Shown here: positions 35,525 to 44,865 of the stretch, one piece after another | Position numbering within the stretch: position 1 is the first letter of the stretch | Layout: each line of letters begins with the position of its first letter | Assembly: GCA_025057155.1 (NCBI GenBank) | Contig: JANWYD010000012.1 | Span: forward strand, 62,001-126,000 | Source of the DNA: Chloroflexaceae bacterium | GTDB taxonomy: Bacteria; Chloroflexota; Chloroflexia; Chloroflexales; Chloroflexaceae | DNA: 64,000 nt | Reading direction: 5' to 3' | The notes under the pieces: model-generated | The model's input: only the letters and a program-made list of their open reading frames with translations | Told to the model about the DNA's origin: nothing | Database searches by the model: none | Made by a program: the position numbers and the translations under genes

Positions 35525-36163
35525 TCACCCGACCAGATTGTGTTGCACCGCCACGCCGACCGCTTCGGTGCGGTTGGCGACGCCCAGCTTGCCGAGAATG
35601 TTATGGACGTGGTGGCGCACGGTGTTGCGGCTGATGAAAAGTTGCTCGGCGATCTGCTCGTTGCTTAGCCCGGCAACCATCAGGCGCAGCACCTCCAACT
35701 CGCGCTCGGACAGGTCGCTCCCCGGCGCCGGCGGCGCGTTGAGGGCGCTGACCAGGGCCCGGGTGGCGTCGGGGCTGAGCACCGGCGCGCCAGCGAAGGC
35801 GGTGCGGATGGCCCCGATCAGGTCGCCGGCCTGCATATCCTTCAAGAGGTAGCCGATCGCCCCCGCCTGCAGCGCCTGCTGCACCAGGGCGCCCTCGCTG
35901 AAGCTGGTGAGCGCCAGGACGCGCACATCCGGGAAGCGCCGGCGCAGTTCCCGGGTGGCGGTAATGCCGTCCATCTCGGGCATCATCACGTCCATGATCA
36001 CCAGATCAGGCGCCAGGCTGGCCACAAGCTCCAGGGCCTCGACGCCGCTGGCCCCCTCGCCGACGATCTCAATGTCGTCGGCGCCGCCGAGCAAAAAGCG
36101 CAGGCCCCCCCGCACGACGGCATGGTCGTCAACCACAAGCACTCGGATGCGTGACTTCGTCAT
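35525..36163 (-). CDS. NarL/FixJ-family response regulator
   Basis: This 212-residue protein has a receiver domain ([14 protein letters not shown], phospho-acceptor in [13 protein letters not shown], Lys in GYLLKDMQ) and a C-terminal LuxR helix-turn-helix ([45 protein letters not shown]). This class pairs with HisKA_3 kinases; the only such kinase in the window is at 45032. The ATG at 36163 is the family start; upstream sequence is the G/C tract. Confidence 0.94.
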   Translation of the reverse strand: MTKSRIRVLVVDDHAVVRGGLRFLLGGADDIEIVGEGASGVEALELVASLAPDLVIMDVMMPEMDGITATRELRRRFPDVRVLALTSFSEGALVQQALQAGAIGYLLKDMQAGDLIGAIRTAFAGAPVLSPDATRALVSALNAPPAPGSDLSERELEVLRLMVAGLSNEQIAEQLFISRNTVRHHVHNILGKLGVANRTEAVGVAVQHNLVG

Positions 36164-36268
36164 GTTCCACCTCTGGCCTGCCCTACGATTGCTCGCGGGG
36201 CGTGAGGGGTATGGGAACACCCGGTTCCCCCGCTGGCCGCGCGGCCCTGGCCGCTGCGCCCCAACGGA

Positions 36269-36274
36269 ATTATA
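36269..36274 (-). promoter_or_regulatory. Possible -10 of the NarL-type regulator
   Basis: Minus-strand TATAAT about 105 bases upstream of the start. No recognisable -35 was found. Confidence 0.3.
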
Positions 36275-36296
36275 CCCCCTGGCCGCGTTCCGTGGG

Positions 36297-36410
36297 GGCG
36301 CAGGAGGGGCGGGGGGGGGGGGGGGCGCCGCGGGCCCCCCCCCCCCCCCGCCGCACAAGACGGGCGCCCCCCACACAAAACGGGGGCCCGGGCGGGGGGC
36401 TGTTGGGGCG
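36297..36410. repeat. G/C homopolymer tract with inverted symmetry
   Basis: A run of about 16 G is followed by CGCCGCGGG and a run of about 15 C, then further GGGGGCCCGGGCGGGGGG blocks. The two runs are complementary and could form a hairpin or, on either strand, a quadruplex. Exact run lengths may be unreliable. Confidence 0.6.
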
Positions 36411-36425
36411 CTGGGCGCTGCGCCC

Positions 36426-38093
36426 CTACGGCGCCGCGATCCACTGCTCGGCGGCCTCCATCGCTTCCTGGAGCGACTGGCCGATCCGTTCGTCCACCAG
36501 GAAGACGTTGTTCCGGCCGATCGTCTGCAGATGGCCGGTGCGTTCCAACTGGATCAGCACCCCCGGGTCCACGCCGGCCAGCATCAGCTTGCTCTCCCGC
36601 TCCCGTAGCGCCTGCGCGTAGCGGGCCAGCACCTCCATGAAGGTGCTGCCCAGCTCCGTCTCGCCGCGCAGCACCAGGATCACCGCCGCGTGGCGCGAGC
36701 CCTCGGTCACCGCGGGGAGCTGTGCGTTGAACACCGGGGCGGCGGCAAAGAACAGGCTGCCGTAGGGAACGAGGACAGTCACCTGGCGCCCGGGCACCTC
36801 TGCCGGCGGCTCGCCCTCGACCGGGTACTGCCCCGGCTCCACGCGCCAGGCCACCACCCGCACCCGGTTCGACTGCTGGAACACGTAGAGCAACACCGCC
36901 AGGCCCACGCCCATCAGCACCGCGTACTGGAGCGGCACCAGCAGGCCGGCGATGAACGTCAGGAGCATCACAGTCTGCTGCACCGGTCCGGTCTTCCAGA
37001 CCGTCACCACCTGGCCGAGCTTGAGGGTGCGGAAGCCGATGATGATCAGCAGCCCCGCCAGGGCGGGCATGGCCATCAGGCCCACCAGGCGCCCGAAGAG
37101 CACGATGCCCAGGGCGATCACCACGCCGGCGACGATGTTGGCCAGGCGCGAGCGGGCACCCGCCCCGATCACCAGCGAGGTCGCCGACATCGAGGCGCCC
37201 ACCGGCATCCCCTGGAGCACCCCGGCGACGATGCCCGCCGCCCCCTGTCCAACGAAGTCGCCCGAGGCGTTGGGGAAGCTGCCGTCGGGGTTGGCGACCG
37301 ACGCGCTGATGCTCGCGCCCTGCACCAGCCCCACAAAGGCCAGGGAGAGCGCGGGGATGAGCAGCGTGGGCACGAGGGCCAGCGACGGCAGCACCGGCAG
37401 TGGCAGTGAACTGGGGATATCGGCGACGTCCCTGGCCAACGCGATCTGCTCGGCGCCAGCCAGGGGCACCACCAGCGAGACGAAGAACAGCGCCACCACC
37501 ATCCCCAGGGCCTTCAGGCGCGTCCGCTCCAGGGTCAGGATCAAGATGATCGTCAGCACCCCGGCCGCCAGGGTCGGCACGTGGACCTGGTCCAGATTGC
37601 GCAGGAGATCGAGGGTTCGCACCACCCGATTCGGCCCCGAGCTGCTGTAGCCGGTAAAGGTGTCGAGCTGCCCGAGGATGATCAGCAGGGCTACGGCGTT
37701 GACGAAGCCGACCATCACCGAATTGGGCACGAAGCGCACCAGCTTGCCGAGACGGAGCAGACCCGCCACGAGCATGATCAGCCCGGTGAGCACCGTTAGC
37801 GTAAAGAGCGGGACGTTGGGGTCCGACGCCCGGATCACCTCGGGCACGCTGGCGACGATCAGCGCCATGGCGCTGGTGGCCTGCACGGACATCAAGACCG
37901 AGCTGGTGAACAGCGCGCCGGTGATCACGCCGGTCATGTAGCTGTTGAGGCCGTAGACCGGGTTGACCAGCGCAAGCAGGCCCGAGGCCAGCCCATCGGG
38001 GATGCTCTGGATGCCCAGCACCAGGCCGGCGGAAAGATCCTCGCGGACGGTGGCGCGGTTGAAATACTGCCGGCGCAGGAACGGGAGGTGCAT
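36426..38093 (-). CDS. SulP-family anion transporter with STAS domain
   Basis: This 555-residue protein has about ten to twelve membrane segments with the SulP core: [33 protein letters not shown] at the N-terminus and [27 protein letters not shown] near residue 285. A C-terminal STAS domain (about 430-555) follows. SulP proteins move sulfate, bicarbonate or related anions; the nearby arylsulfatase makes sulfate a reasonable guess. The ATG at 38093 (GGAG upstream) fits better than a start at 38168, which lies in repeat E2. Confidence 0.92.
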   Translation of the reverse strand: MHLPFLRRQYFNRATVREDLSAGLVLGIQSIPDGLASGLLALVNPVYGLNSYMTGVITGALFTSSVLMSVQATSAMALIVASVPEVIRASDPNVPLFTLTVLTGLIMLVAGLLRLGKLVRFVPNSVMVGFVNAVALLIILGQLDTFTGYSSSGPNRVVRTLDLLRNLDQVHVPTLAAGVLTIILILTLERTRLKALGMVVALFFVSLVVPLAGAEQIALARDVADIPSSLPLPVLPSLALVPTLLIPALSLAFVGLVQGASISASVANPDGSFPNASGDFVGQGAAGIVAGVLQGMPVGASMSATSLVIGAGARSRLANIVAGVVIALGIVLFGRLVGLMAMPALAGLLIIIGFRTLKLGQVVTVWKTGPVQQTVMLLTFIAGLLVPLQYAVLMGVGLAVLLYVFQQSNRVRVVAWRVEPGQYPVEGEPPAEVPGRQVTVLVPYGSLFFAAAPVFNAQLPAVTEGSRHAAVILVLRGETELGSTFMEVLARYAQALRERESKLMLAGVDPGVLIQLERTGHLQTIGRNNVFLVDERIGQSLQEAMEAAEQWIAAP

Positions 38094-38124
38094 GAGCGTC
38101 TCCGCGACACGGGGAGATCTGGTA

Positions 38125-38250
38125 GTCTGTAGACGAAGTTTTCCGCTAAACCCCCAGCCCTTCCCCAACTCTCCCTCGCTGGGGGAGGGCTCCCGGCGCC
38201 CAACGGGGGGAGGCTGGGAGGGGGTCGGAAATGCCAGGCAAAGTTCATAT
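38125..38250. repeat. Palindromic element E2, copy at the sulP start
   Basis: It starts GTCTGTAGACGAAGTTTTCCG and ends GCCAGGCAAAGTTCATA, with interior CTCCCTCGCTGGGGGAGGG and CCCAACGGGGGGAGGCTGGGAG. Related to 43615-43749 and 54002-54323. The termini are degenerate. Confidence 0.6.
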
Positions 38251-38361
38251 AGCGGTCCTACGCCATCTTTGAACAGCGGCCGTGCATAAGGACGCAGCGC
38301 GCTGCGTCCCGACGGGTACGTCTGATGCTCCGGACTTCAAAACCTGAAGAGGACTGCTATA

Positions 38362-39309
38362 TCAGCCACTAACGAGTTCCGGGAAAACCTGCTCCCAGTC
38401 GCGCTGCATACTCACCACCGTCCAGCCCTGGGCATAAGCCGTCTCCAGCGCCCGCTCGGCGCCCGCCGTGTAGGCGAACTCGCGTTCGGCGTCGTCATGT
38501 AGGACGAGCAGACGCAGTGCCGGCAACGTCGGGCTGCCGGCGAACTGCAGCATCGGCAAGTCGCCGTTGGCGTTGCCCGCCGCCAGAATGGGCCGGCGCC
38601 CGACAACATCCCAGATCTGAACGGGCTTGGCCGGTCCATCGTTGATCACATCAAGTTCGGCGCGCTGCACAATCGTCCCCACGCCGTCGCGCACCTCGTA
38701 GCTGTATGCCACGGCGCTCCCGATCACGCGCTCGCGCGGGATAGCGTAGAGTTGCTCGGCGAAGCCGCGCATGAACTCGCGCCCACCGCCGGAGACGATG
38801 TAGCAGGTGAAGCTGTGGTCCTCGAGGTAGCGCAGCAACTCGAGCATCGGCTGGTAGAGGCATGTGGCGTAGGGCCGGCCGAGGGTGGGATGCCGCTCCC
38901 GGGCCACGAAGGCCGCGGCCTCGGCCTCGACCTCCTCGACGGGGCGGGCGTCCGCGAGGGCCAGGATGCCGTCAATGATCGCGTGCACGTCGCTACTATC
39001 ACCCTGATAGTGGCGGGTGATTGCCCCGCTCAGCCAGGCGTAGTCCTGCTGGTACGCCGCCTGCCACGGCTGCCGCTCGCGCAGGGCCGGGTTCTGCGCG
39101 GCCTGCGCGGCCAGTTTGCGCAGCAGCAGGTCGAGCTGTACATACATCGGTTTCTCGCACCACAGGGTGCCGTCATTGTCGAAGACGGCGACCCGATCGG
39201 GGGGCGGCACGTAGCGCGGGTCGGCCTCGTCGGTGACGGCGGCTACGAAGTCGAGGATGGCCTGCCGGGTCGGCGTTTCGTTCCAACTGGGAAGGCTGTT
39301 GTGTGTCAT
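38362..39309 (-). CDS. HAD-superfamily phosphatase
   Basis: This 315-residue protein has HAD motif I VAVFDNDGTLWCEKPMY near residue 42 and motif II in YIVSGGGREFMRG near residue 172. Motif IV is in a GNANGDLPML stretch near residue 244. The cap region resembles phosphoserine phosphatase-like HADs. The substrate is unknown. From memory, HADs of this type often sit beside arylsulfatases; here the sulfatase is the next gene upstream on the same strand. Confidence 0.88.
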   Translation of the reverse strand: MTHNSLPSWNETPTRQAILDFVAAVTDEADPRYVPPPDRVAVFDNDGTLWCEKPMYVQLDLLLRKLAAQAAQNPALRERQPWQAAYQQDYAWLSGAITRHYQGDSSDVHAIIDGILALADARPVEEVEAEAAAFVARERHPTLGRPYATCLYQPMLELLRYLEDHSFTCYIVSGGGREFMRGFAEQLYAIPRERVIGSAVAYSYEVRDGVGTIVQRAELDVINDGPAKPVQIWDVVGRRPILAAGNANGDLPMLQFAGSPTLPALRLLVLHDDAEREFAYTAGAERALETAYAQGWTVVSMQRDWEQVFPELVSG

Positions 39310-39379
39310 AGTGGTTCCGTGAGAGTAGGAGAACCAGGCGCACCCACATCATACGGCATGGTTTCAAGCTAGCTTGACA

Positions 39380-39560
39380 GGCTGGCCCTTGCTGCCACAC
39401 CTCCACAGCGCTATGGGATATAGAGCTGTGGAGGTGTGGAGGTGTAGAGCAACGGCAGGGCATGTTTTTCAGTGGCTTGTCTGTCTGCTCCCCATCTCCA
39501 CGCCTCCACGCCTCCACGCCTCCATACCTCCACGGACCGATTATGTGAACGTATGGAGCA
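39380..39560. repeat. Array of ~9 bp GGAGGTGTG repeats with complementary arm
   Basis: Copies of GTGGAGGTGT at 39424-39445 face copies of CTCCACGCC/CTCCATACC at 39494-39535. They share the motif AGAGCAACGGCAGGGCATG with the array at 44.7 kb. The arms could pair. The stretch fills the gap between the HAD and sulfatase genes (39310-39599). Confidence 0.65.
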
Positions 39561-39599
39561 ACGGCTAAGCTGAAAGGCATGCTTCCGAAACGCGCCTGA

Positions 39600-41138
39600 T
39601 CAGTTGTTACTCAGGGCCTGTTCCATCTTCTCCAATACCTGATCAATGCTGAAGCTGGCCGGTTTCATGCGCGGCGGGAACTCCTTGAAGGTTTCAAGGA
39701 AGTTCTGTACGAGAAACTGGGCCGCATACGTGATGTAAGCCCGGTCAATCAGCCAGTCCCAGTAGGTATTCGAGGTAATATCCGCCCGCTCGAACGGATC
39801 GGTACGCAGGTTGAAAATCTTGGGGACTCGCAGGAAGACAAAAGGCTCGGCCCAGATCTGTAATGAGCCCTGCACGCGCTGTTCGGCGAAGACAACCTTC
39901 CAGTTGTCGAAGCGCAGCGCTACCAGGTCGCCGTCGTCGGAGAAGTAGAAGAAGCCCTGCCGCGGCCCTTTTGCCTGCTCGCCGGTCAGGTAGGGCAGGA
40001 AGTTGTAGCCGTCCAGGTGAACCTTGTACGTTCGATCGCCGATCCGGTGGCCCGCCTTGAGTTTTGCGCCAATGTCCGGCTCGCCCGCGGCGGCGAGCAG
40101 GGTGGGCAGCCAGTCCTCGTGGCTGAAGATCTCGTTAGAGATGGCGCCCGCCGTAATCTTGCCGGGCCAGCGCACTAGCATTGGGACGCGGAAGGCGCCT
40201 TCCCAGTTCGAGTTCTTCTCGTTGCGGAAGGGGGTCATCGCGCCGTCGGGCCAGGTGTTCATGTGCGGGCCATTGTCGGTTGAGTACATCACGATGGTGT
40301 CCTCGGCGATGCCAAGCTCGTCGAGCAGGTCGAGCATGCGGCCCACATGTTTGTCGTGCTCAATCATGACGTCGTGGTAATACGACTGCCAGCGCCCGGC
40401 CTGGCCGAGCACATGGGCCGGCGGGCGGACGCGGAAGTGCATCCAGGTGGTATTGAGCCAGACGAAGAAGGGCTTCTTGTCGGCGTGAGCGCGCCTGATG
40501 AAGTCCTGGGCAGCCTCGACGAACTCGACATCAACGGTCTCCATGCGCTTGCGAGTCAGCGGACCGACTTCCTCGATGCGCTGCTTGCCGACGCGGCCCC
40601 AGCGGGGGTGCTCGGTCGGGTCGTCTACGTCGGTGGCCCAGGAGCGGACCATGCCTCGGGGCCCAAAGAGCTTCTTGAAGTTGGGAAAATCGGCCTCCGG
40701 CGGGTAGTCCTCATGCTCGGGCTCCTCCTCGGCGTTAAGGTGGTAGAGGTTGCCGAAGAACTCGTCGAAGCCGTGAACGGTGGGCAGGTACTTGTTGAGG
40801 TCGCCGAAGTGGTTCTTGCCAAACTGGCCCGTGGCGTAGCCGAGGGGCTTGAGCAGCTCGGCGATGGTGGGGTCCTCGGCATGAAGGCCCTTATCCGCCC
40901 CCGGCATGCCCACTTTGCTGAGGCCGGTACGGAAGGGGCACTGACCGGTGATAAAGGCCGCGCGGCCCGCGGTGCAGCTCTGCTGACCGTAGCTGTCGGT
41001 GAAGCGCATCCCCTCGTTGGCGATGCGGTCGATATTGGGCGTGCGGTAGCCCATTAGCCCGTCGCTGTAGCAACTCAGGTTAGTAATGCCGATGTCGTCA
41101 CCCCAGATGACCAGGATGTTTGGTTTACCGTTGGGCAT
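39600..41138 (-). CDS. Type I arylsulfatase
   Basis: This 512-residue protein is a complete alkaline-phosphatase-fold sulfatase. The metal-binding ILVIWGDDIG is at the N-terminus. The formylglycine site is in QQSCTAGRAAFITG (Cys near residue 56; CxAxR variant of the CxPSR core). DNGPHMNTWPDG is near residue 295. No signal peptide is visible, so it is probably cytoplasmic. The modifying enzyme follows downstream in direction of transcription. The start has an AGGAGAT ribosome site. Confidence 0.93.
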   Translation of the reverse strand: MPNGKPNILVIWGDDIGITNLSCYSDGLMGYRTPNIDRIANEGMRFTDSYGQQSCTAGRAAFITGQCPFRTGLSKVGMPGADKGLHAEDPTIAELLKPLGYATGQFGKNHFGDLNKYLPTVHGFDEFFGNLYHLNAEEEPEHEDYPPEADFPNFKKLFGPRGMVRSWATDVDDPTEHPRWGRVGKQRIEEVGPLTRKRMETVDVEFVEAAQDFIRRAHADKKPFFVWLNTTWMHFRVRPPAHVLGQAGRWQSYYHDVMIEHDKHVGRMLDLLDELGIAEDTIVMYSTDNGPHMNTWPDGAMTPFRNEKNSNWEGAFRVPMLVRWPGKITAGAISNEIFSHEDWLPTLLAAAGEPDIGAKLKAGHRIGDRTYKVHLDGYNFLPYLTGEQAKGPRQGFFYFSDDGDLVALRFDNWKVVFAEQRVQGSLQIWAEPFVFLRVPKIFNLRTDPFERADITSNTYWDWLIDRAYITYAAQFLVQNFLETFKEFPPRMKPASFSIDQVLEKMEQALSNN

Positions 41139-41167
41139 GGGTTCGGGATCTCCTTTCTAGTCGGACC

Positions 41168-41192
41168 GAAGCATCGGCAAAACCGATGCTTC
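41168..41192. repeat. Palindrome between sulfatase and maturase
   Basis: GAAGCATCGG and its exact complement around a five-base loop. Same core (GAAGCAT/ATGCTTC) as the palindrome at 51898. It could stabilise the sulfatase mRNA or weaken read-through. Confidence 0.55.
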
Positions 41193-41196
41193 GACC

Positions 41197-42552
41197 CTAT
41201 GACAGAAGCCGGGGCGATGCCCCATGGCAATGTTTGAGCTTGCGCCCGCTGCCACAGGGGCAGGGGTCGTTGCGCCCGGCTTTCGCCAGGGCACGCTGAA
41301 ATGCAGCCTCCTCGCGGGCCAGGATCGTCATCACCTCGGCGGCCGGGCGGCCCCGGCGGATCAGTTCGGCGATCAGCCGCATGGGCCGGTCAATATGGGT
41401 GAAGAAGCGCCGGTAGCCGGCGCACAGGTAGTTCAGCCCCGGCTCACCGTCAGGGGTGAGGATGAAGCGGTTCTTCGGGCACTCGCCGTTGCAGGCGAAC
41501 AGCACCGGGCACTCCCGGCAGTACTGCGGCAGGGTGTCGCGCTTGTCCTGGCCGAACTTGCGCATCTGCTCCGAGGCCACCAGTTCGATCATCGGCGTTT
41601 CTTTGATGTTGCCGAGCCGGTGCTTCGGCTCCACGAAGTGGTCGCAGGTGTAGAGGTCGCCGTTGTGCTCCAGGGCCGGCCCCAGGCCACAGGTCTGGTC
41701 GAAGACGCACATGCGCGGGCTGAGGCCGAGCCAGCTTCGCGCGGCGGCCTCGAAGGTCTGCACGAAGACCCGGCCCACGTCGTGGCGCACCCACTCGTCG
41801 AAGATCGTGGTCAGGAAGCGCCCGAACTGTTCGGCGCCAACCGAGCGCTCCGAAACGGTGTCGCCCTCCTGGAGCAGCGCGCGCCCGTCGGCGTTGATCC
41901 GCTCGACCACGGGGATGAACTGTATCCAGTCAGCGCCGACTTCGTCGCGCAGGAAGCAGTAGACCTCAAGCGGATGGTCAGCGTTGGCGCTGTTGACGGT
42001 GGTGAGCACGTTGAAGGCGACACCGTGGGCTTGCAGCAGGCGGAGGCCGCGCATGACCTTCTCGAAGGTCGGCTTGCCGCCCTTGTCGTAGCGGTAGCGG
42101 TCGTGAAGCTCCGCGGGGCCATCCAGGCTGATGCCGACGAGGAAGCCGTGCTCCTTGAAGAACGCGCACCACTCGTCGGTCAGGAGGGTGCCGTTGGTCT
42201 GGATGGTGTGCTCAAAGCGCATGTCCGGGCGGCGGTGGCGTTCGGCGACGGCCATGGCGCGGCGGAAGAAGTCCAGGCCCATCAGGGTTGGCTCGCCGCC
42301 CTGCCAGGCGATAATGACGTGGTCGGTGCTATGGGCGGCGATCAACTGGCCGATGTAGGCCTCGAGCACATCGTCGGCCATGCGGAACTTCGAGCCGGGG
42401 TAAAGTTGCTCCTTGGCCAGGAAGAAGCAGTAGGCGCAGTCAAGGTTGCAGATCGCCCCGGTGGGCTTGGCCAGAACGTGGAAGGCCGCGGGCCGCGGGC
42501 CGCCGGCTGTGACTGGCGTGCCCGTGTTGGCGCTCGCGCTGAGTGCGATCAT
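41197..42552 (-). CDS. Anaerobic sulfatase-maturating enzyme with C-terminal SEC-C motif
   Basis: This 451-residue radical SAM protein has the CxxxCxxC cluster site in GAICNLDCAYCFF near residue 35. Auxiliary cluster cysteines are in CVFDQTCGLGPALEHNGDLYTCDHF and YCRECPVLFACNGECPKNRF (about 280-360). This is the layout of anaerobic sulfatase maturases, which oxidise the active-site Cys of a sulfatase to formylglycine. A SEC-C zinc motif (DPCPCGSGRKLKHCHG) is added at the C-terminus, which is not standard. The target is the arylsulfatase directly upstream. Ribosome site AAGGAG. Confidence 0.93.
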   Translation of the reverse strand: MIALSASANTGTPVTAGGPRPAAFHVLAKPTGAICNLDCAYCFFLAKEQLYPGSKFRMADDVLEAYIGQLIAAHSTDHVIIAWQGGEPTLMGLDFFRRAMAVAERHRRPDMRFEHTIQTNGTLLTDEWCAFFKEHGFLVGISLDGPAELHDRYRYDKGGKPTFEKVMRGLRLLQAHGVAFNVLTTVNSANADHPLEVYCFLRDEVGADWIQFIPVVERINADGRALLQEGDTVSERSVGAEQFGRFLTTIFDEWVRHDVGRVFVQTFEAAARSWLGLSPRMCVFDQTCGLGPALEHNGDLYTCDHFVEPKHRLGNIKETPMIELVASEQMRKFGQDKRDTLPQYCRECPVLFACNGECPKNRFILTPDGEPGLNYLCAGYRRFFTHIDRPMRLIAELIRRGRPAAEVMTILAREEAAFQRALAKAGRNDPCPCGSGRKLKHCHGASPRLLS

Positions 42553-42609
42553 GCGCGCTCCTTAGTGAGGGCTGATACCCGTTCCCGTTGACTGGATCGT
42601 CTGACGCCC

Positions 42610-43434
42610 TCACCACTCCCGGCTCAACTCGGCGATGGCGGCATCGGCGGCGGCGGTGGCCTGCTGAAAGGCCTCGGTGGTGATCAGGTCGGCGTCAACC
42701 AGGGCGTCAATGGCCGCGGGAGCGTCGGCGTCGGTGAGCAGCCCGGCGACCACCAGGGCGCGCACCGCCTCGGCAGCGATGGCCATGCGGAAGGTGTCCA
42801 CGGCCTCCACGGTGGCGGCGGCCTGGGCGATCGCGGCCTGCTCCAGCGACGCCGCCGCCTCCAGGGTGCTCAGCGTGTCGAGCAGCGCTGCGCCCCGCAG
42901 CGCCGCGGCCCGCTCGATCGCCACCTCGGCCTCGACGATCGCGTTCAACTCGCGGCCAACGGCCAGCAGCGCGTCGCGGGTAAGGAAGCCCTGTGCCACC
43001 ATGCGTCCCCCGGCTTCGCGAATGGCCGTTGCAAGACCGATGGCCCAGGCGTGCTCGAGGAGCACCACGGCTGCGGCCGTACCGGGCGCCAGGTCGGTGG
43101 CCGCGAGGCGGATCTCGTTAAGGGTAAGCCCCGGCCCCTGCTCCGGGATCAGCATCGTTTCAAGCTCCGCCGGCTCGGGCTGTGACTCGACGGTCACCCC
43201 CAGGCCCAGCAGGGGGTCAATCAGCGTGCCGACGCTGCTCACGCTTCCGTCGGGCAGGTCCTGCTCCTGAAGGGCGCGAATGGTCCCGTCGGCCTCTTTC
43301 ATCACGAAGCGCAGGTCAATGATCCGGATCAGGCCATGGGCGCGCAGTTCGTCAAGCTCGCGCAGGATCTGCCCCTTGAACTGATCAACGCGGTCGAAGG
43401 CGATGGCAATCGCCTGAATTGGTCCCGTTTGCAT
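42610..43434 (-). CDS. DUF6325-like protein with Ala-rich C-terminal region
   Basis: This 274-residue soluble protein resembles DUF6325 in its first half: FKGQILRELDELRAHGLIRIIDLRFVMKEADGTI near residue 18, and a second related segment with LAPGTAAAVVLLEHAWAIGLATAIREAGG near residue 115. The second half is Ala-rich and helical, with two short LLTDADAPAAIDALVDADLIT-type repeats reminiscent of SHOCT modules. It has no catalytic motif. The start is ATG with AAGGAG. It is the third gene of the sulfatase-maturase strand group. Confidence 0.65.
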   Translation of the reverse strand: MQTGPIQAIAIAFDRVDQFKGQILRELDELRAHGLIRIIDLRFVMKEADGTIRALQEQDLPDGSVSSVGTLIDPLLGLGVTVESQPEPAELETMLIPEQGPGLTLNEIRLAATDLAPGTAAAVVLLEHAWAIGLATAIREAGGRMVAQGFLTRDALLAVGRELNAIVEAEVAIERAAALRGAALLDTLSTLEAAASLEQAAIAQAAATVEAVDTFRMAIAAEAVRALVVAGLLTDADAPAAIDALVDADLITTEAFQQATAAADAAIAELSREW

Positions 43435-43581
43435 GGCAATGCTCCTTACATCCTCGGCCCTGTGCCGGGCGATGGGGTTTCTTTCTCAACAGAAGGGAGA
43501 TTCCTGGGAAGGTGAAGCCCTCCCGGACCTTCCCCCGCGCGGGGGGTTGCGCCCTTCCAGCGCCTCCCACGGGCAGGAGTA

Positions 43582-43604
43582 CGGGGAAACCTGGTTTCCC
43601 CGGG
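43582..43604. repeat. Palindromic repeat E3
   Basis: CGGGGAAACCTGGTTTCCCCGGG, directly upstream of element E2. Confidence 0.75.
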
Positions 43605-43614
43605 GCGCTTATTA

Positions 43615-43749
43615 GTCTGTGAACTGAGTTTTTCGGTAACTCCGCCCCCTCCCCAACCCTCCCCCGCTGGGGGAGGGAGACCGGCTCCTCCCCCCAACGG
43701 GGGGAGGTTGGGAGGGGGGCGGAAATGCCAGGAAACTTCGTTCACAGAC
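43615..43749. mobile_element. MITE-like element E2, best complete copy
   Basis: This 135 bp element has termini GTCTGTGAACTGAGTTT and AAACTTCGTTCACAGAC (inverted repeats), and an interior of CTCCCCAACC/GGTTGGGAGGGG-type arms and a CCCGCTGGGG palindrome. It has no coding capacity. It resembles 38125-38250 and 54002-54323. Immediately downstream lies the stop of the LURP-one-like gene. Confidence 0.65.
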
Positions 43750-43752
43750 GAA

Positions 43753-44310
43753 TCAGCGCCCGCCGTGGGCCATCATGTCGATCACGATCGTCACGGCCAG
43801 GATCAGCGCCTCGTTCTGGCCGGGCTCGATCTGCACGCCGTACTGGTCGCGGATGCGAAACCACTTCTTCGAGACCTCGGCGATCTTGCGGTTGCCTTCG
43901 CCGATGGTGTACTCGTGGTGGAGGATGTTGCCCTGCACCTCGAGGTCGGGCCCGTCGCCGACCTTGACCGTCCAGCGGTCGCGCAGCGGCGTGATCAGCG
44001 CCTTGCGCACGGTGGCCATGCGCTCACCGTTCGGCCCCTCGATCTCCATCGTGTCACGCACGCGCAGCATGCGCTCCTGCACCCGGCACTGCACCTGGCC
44101 CTGGGCGTCCTCGATGATCAGGGTACTGCGGATGCGCAGGGCCTTGCCGTCGACCTTGTAGGCGCGGCGGCCGTCGCTGTCCTCGATCCAGAAGTCGTCG
44201 CCGATGGCGACCATGCGCTGGCGCACCTTGTAGCGCACGGCGGTGCCGCGCCGGCCGAAGGTCTCACGCTCCTGCTGGCGCTGCTCGCGCGCCTGTTGTC
44301 GTCCTCGCAT
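43753..44310 (-). CDS. LURP-one-related (LOR/YxjI-like) protein
   Basis: This 185-residue protein has the repeated beta-strand pattern of the LOR fold: YKVRQRMVAIGDDFWIEDSDGRRAYKVDGKALRIRSTLIIED near residue 27, then a DGQGQVQC-like strand and MEIEGPNGERMATVRKALI near residue 92, and a final NEALILAVTIVIDMM helix. The fold is related to Tubby C-terminal domains and often binds lipids or acts as a scaffold. The function of the bacterial forms is unsettled. The start has a GGAAAGG ribosome site. Confidence 0.75.
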   Translation of the reverse strand: MRGRQQAREQRQQERETFGRRGTAVRYKVRQRMVAIGDDFWIEDSDGRRAYKVDGKALRIRSTLIIEDAQGQVQCRVQERMLRVRDTMEIEGPNGERMATVRKALITPLRDRWTVKVGDGPDLEVQGNILHHEYTIGEGNRKIAEVSKKWFRIRDQYGVQIEPGQNEALILAVTIVIDMMAHGGR

Positions 44311-44331
44311 TGCTCGTCCCTTTCCTCAGTA

Positions 44332-44676
44332 TCAGCCGTACAATGACTCGATAAGCAGCGCGGGCGGCTGGTCCTTGCTGACGAAGGCGTCGGCCCCGGC
44401 GGCGAGCGCCCGCGGCTCGTCGTCGGGCCGCGCGCTGAGCACGATCACCCGCACGGGCGCGAAGACACGGCGCAGCGCGCCAAGCACCTGTGGGGCCAGG
44501 TGGGCCGGCAATTCCCAGTCCAGCAGCACCACGTCGGGCCGCAGCGCCAGCAGCCGCGCCACCAGATCGGGCCGGGGGCCGAAGGCCCCCACGAGCTGGA
44601 CGCCGGGCCGTGTCGCCAGGATGAAGCAGAGGGCGGCCCGTACGTGATCGTGGGCTTCGACGATGCTGACCCGCAT
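44332..44676 (-). CDS. Single-domain response regulator (receiver only)
   Basis: This 114-residue protein is one receiver domain with the phospho-acceptor Asp in VVLLDWELP (about residue 53), a Ser in VIVLSARPDDEP and the Lys in AFVSKDQPP. The first acidic pair is replaced by Glu-Ala (SIVEAHD). It has no output domain. It is divergent from the beta-propeller histidine kinase 350 bases away, a possible partner. The ATG at 44676 is chosen because the upstream part of the frame translates the 9-bp repeats. Confidence 0.85.
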   Translation of the reverse strand: MRVSIVEAHDHVRAALCFILATRPGVQLVGAFGPRPDLVARLLALRPDVVLLDWELPAHLAPQVLGALRRVFAPVRVIVLSARPDDEPRALAAGADAFVSKDQPPALLIESLYG

Positions 44677-44724
44677 AGGCGCCTCGTATGTCCGTTTCGC
44701 GTCGCCACTTCCACGGCTCTGAGC

Positions 44725-44865
44725 TGTGGAGGTGTGGAGATGTGGAGGTGTGGAGGTGTGGAGGTGTGGAGGTGTGGAGGTGTGGAGCAACCACGGGAAG
44801 AGCATGTCACCTCCACATCTCTACATCTCCACATCTCCACATCTCTACACCTCTGTCAGGTGTCG
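44725..44865. repeat. GGAGGTGTG tandem array with complementary arm
   Basis: Six to seven copies of TGTGGAGG(TG) in tandem (44725-44785) face a second array of CTCCACATCT-type units (44810-44855). The two arms are largely complementary, with AGCAACCACGGGAAGAGCATG as the loop. It fills the gap between the receiver and the propeller kinase and is similar to 39380-39560. Confidence 0.7.

Noticed and set aside
39380-44865. The 9-bp arrays as CRISPR
   Set aside because: Units are contiguous with no spacers, and no cas genes are in the window.
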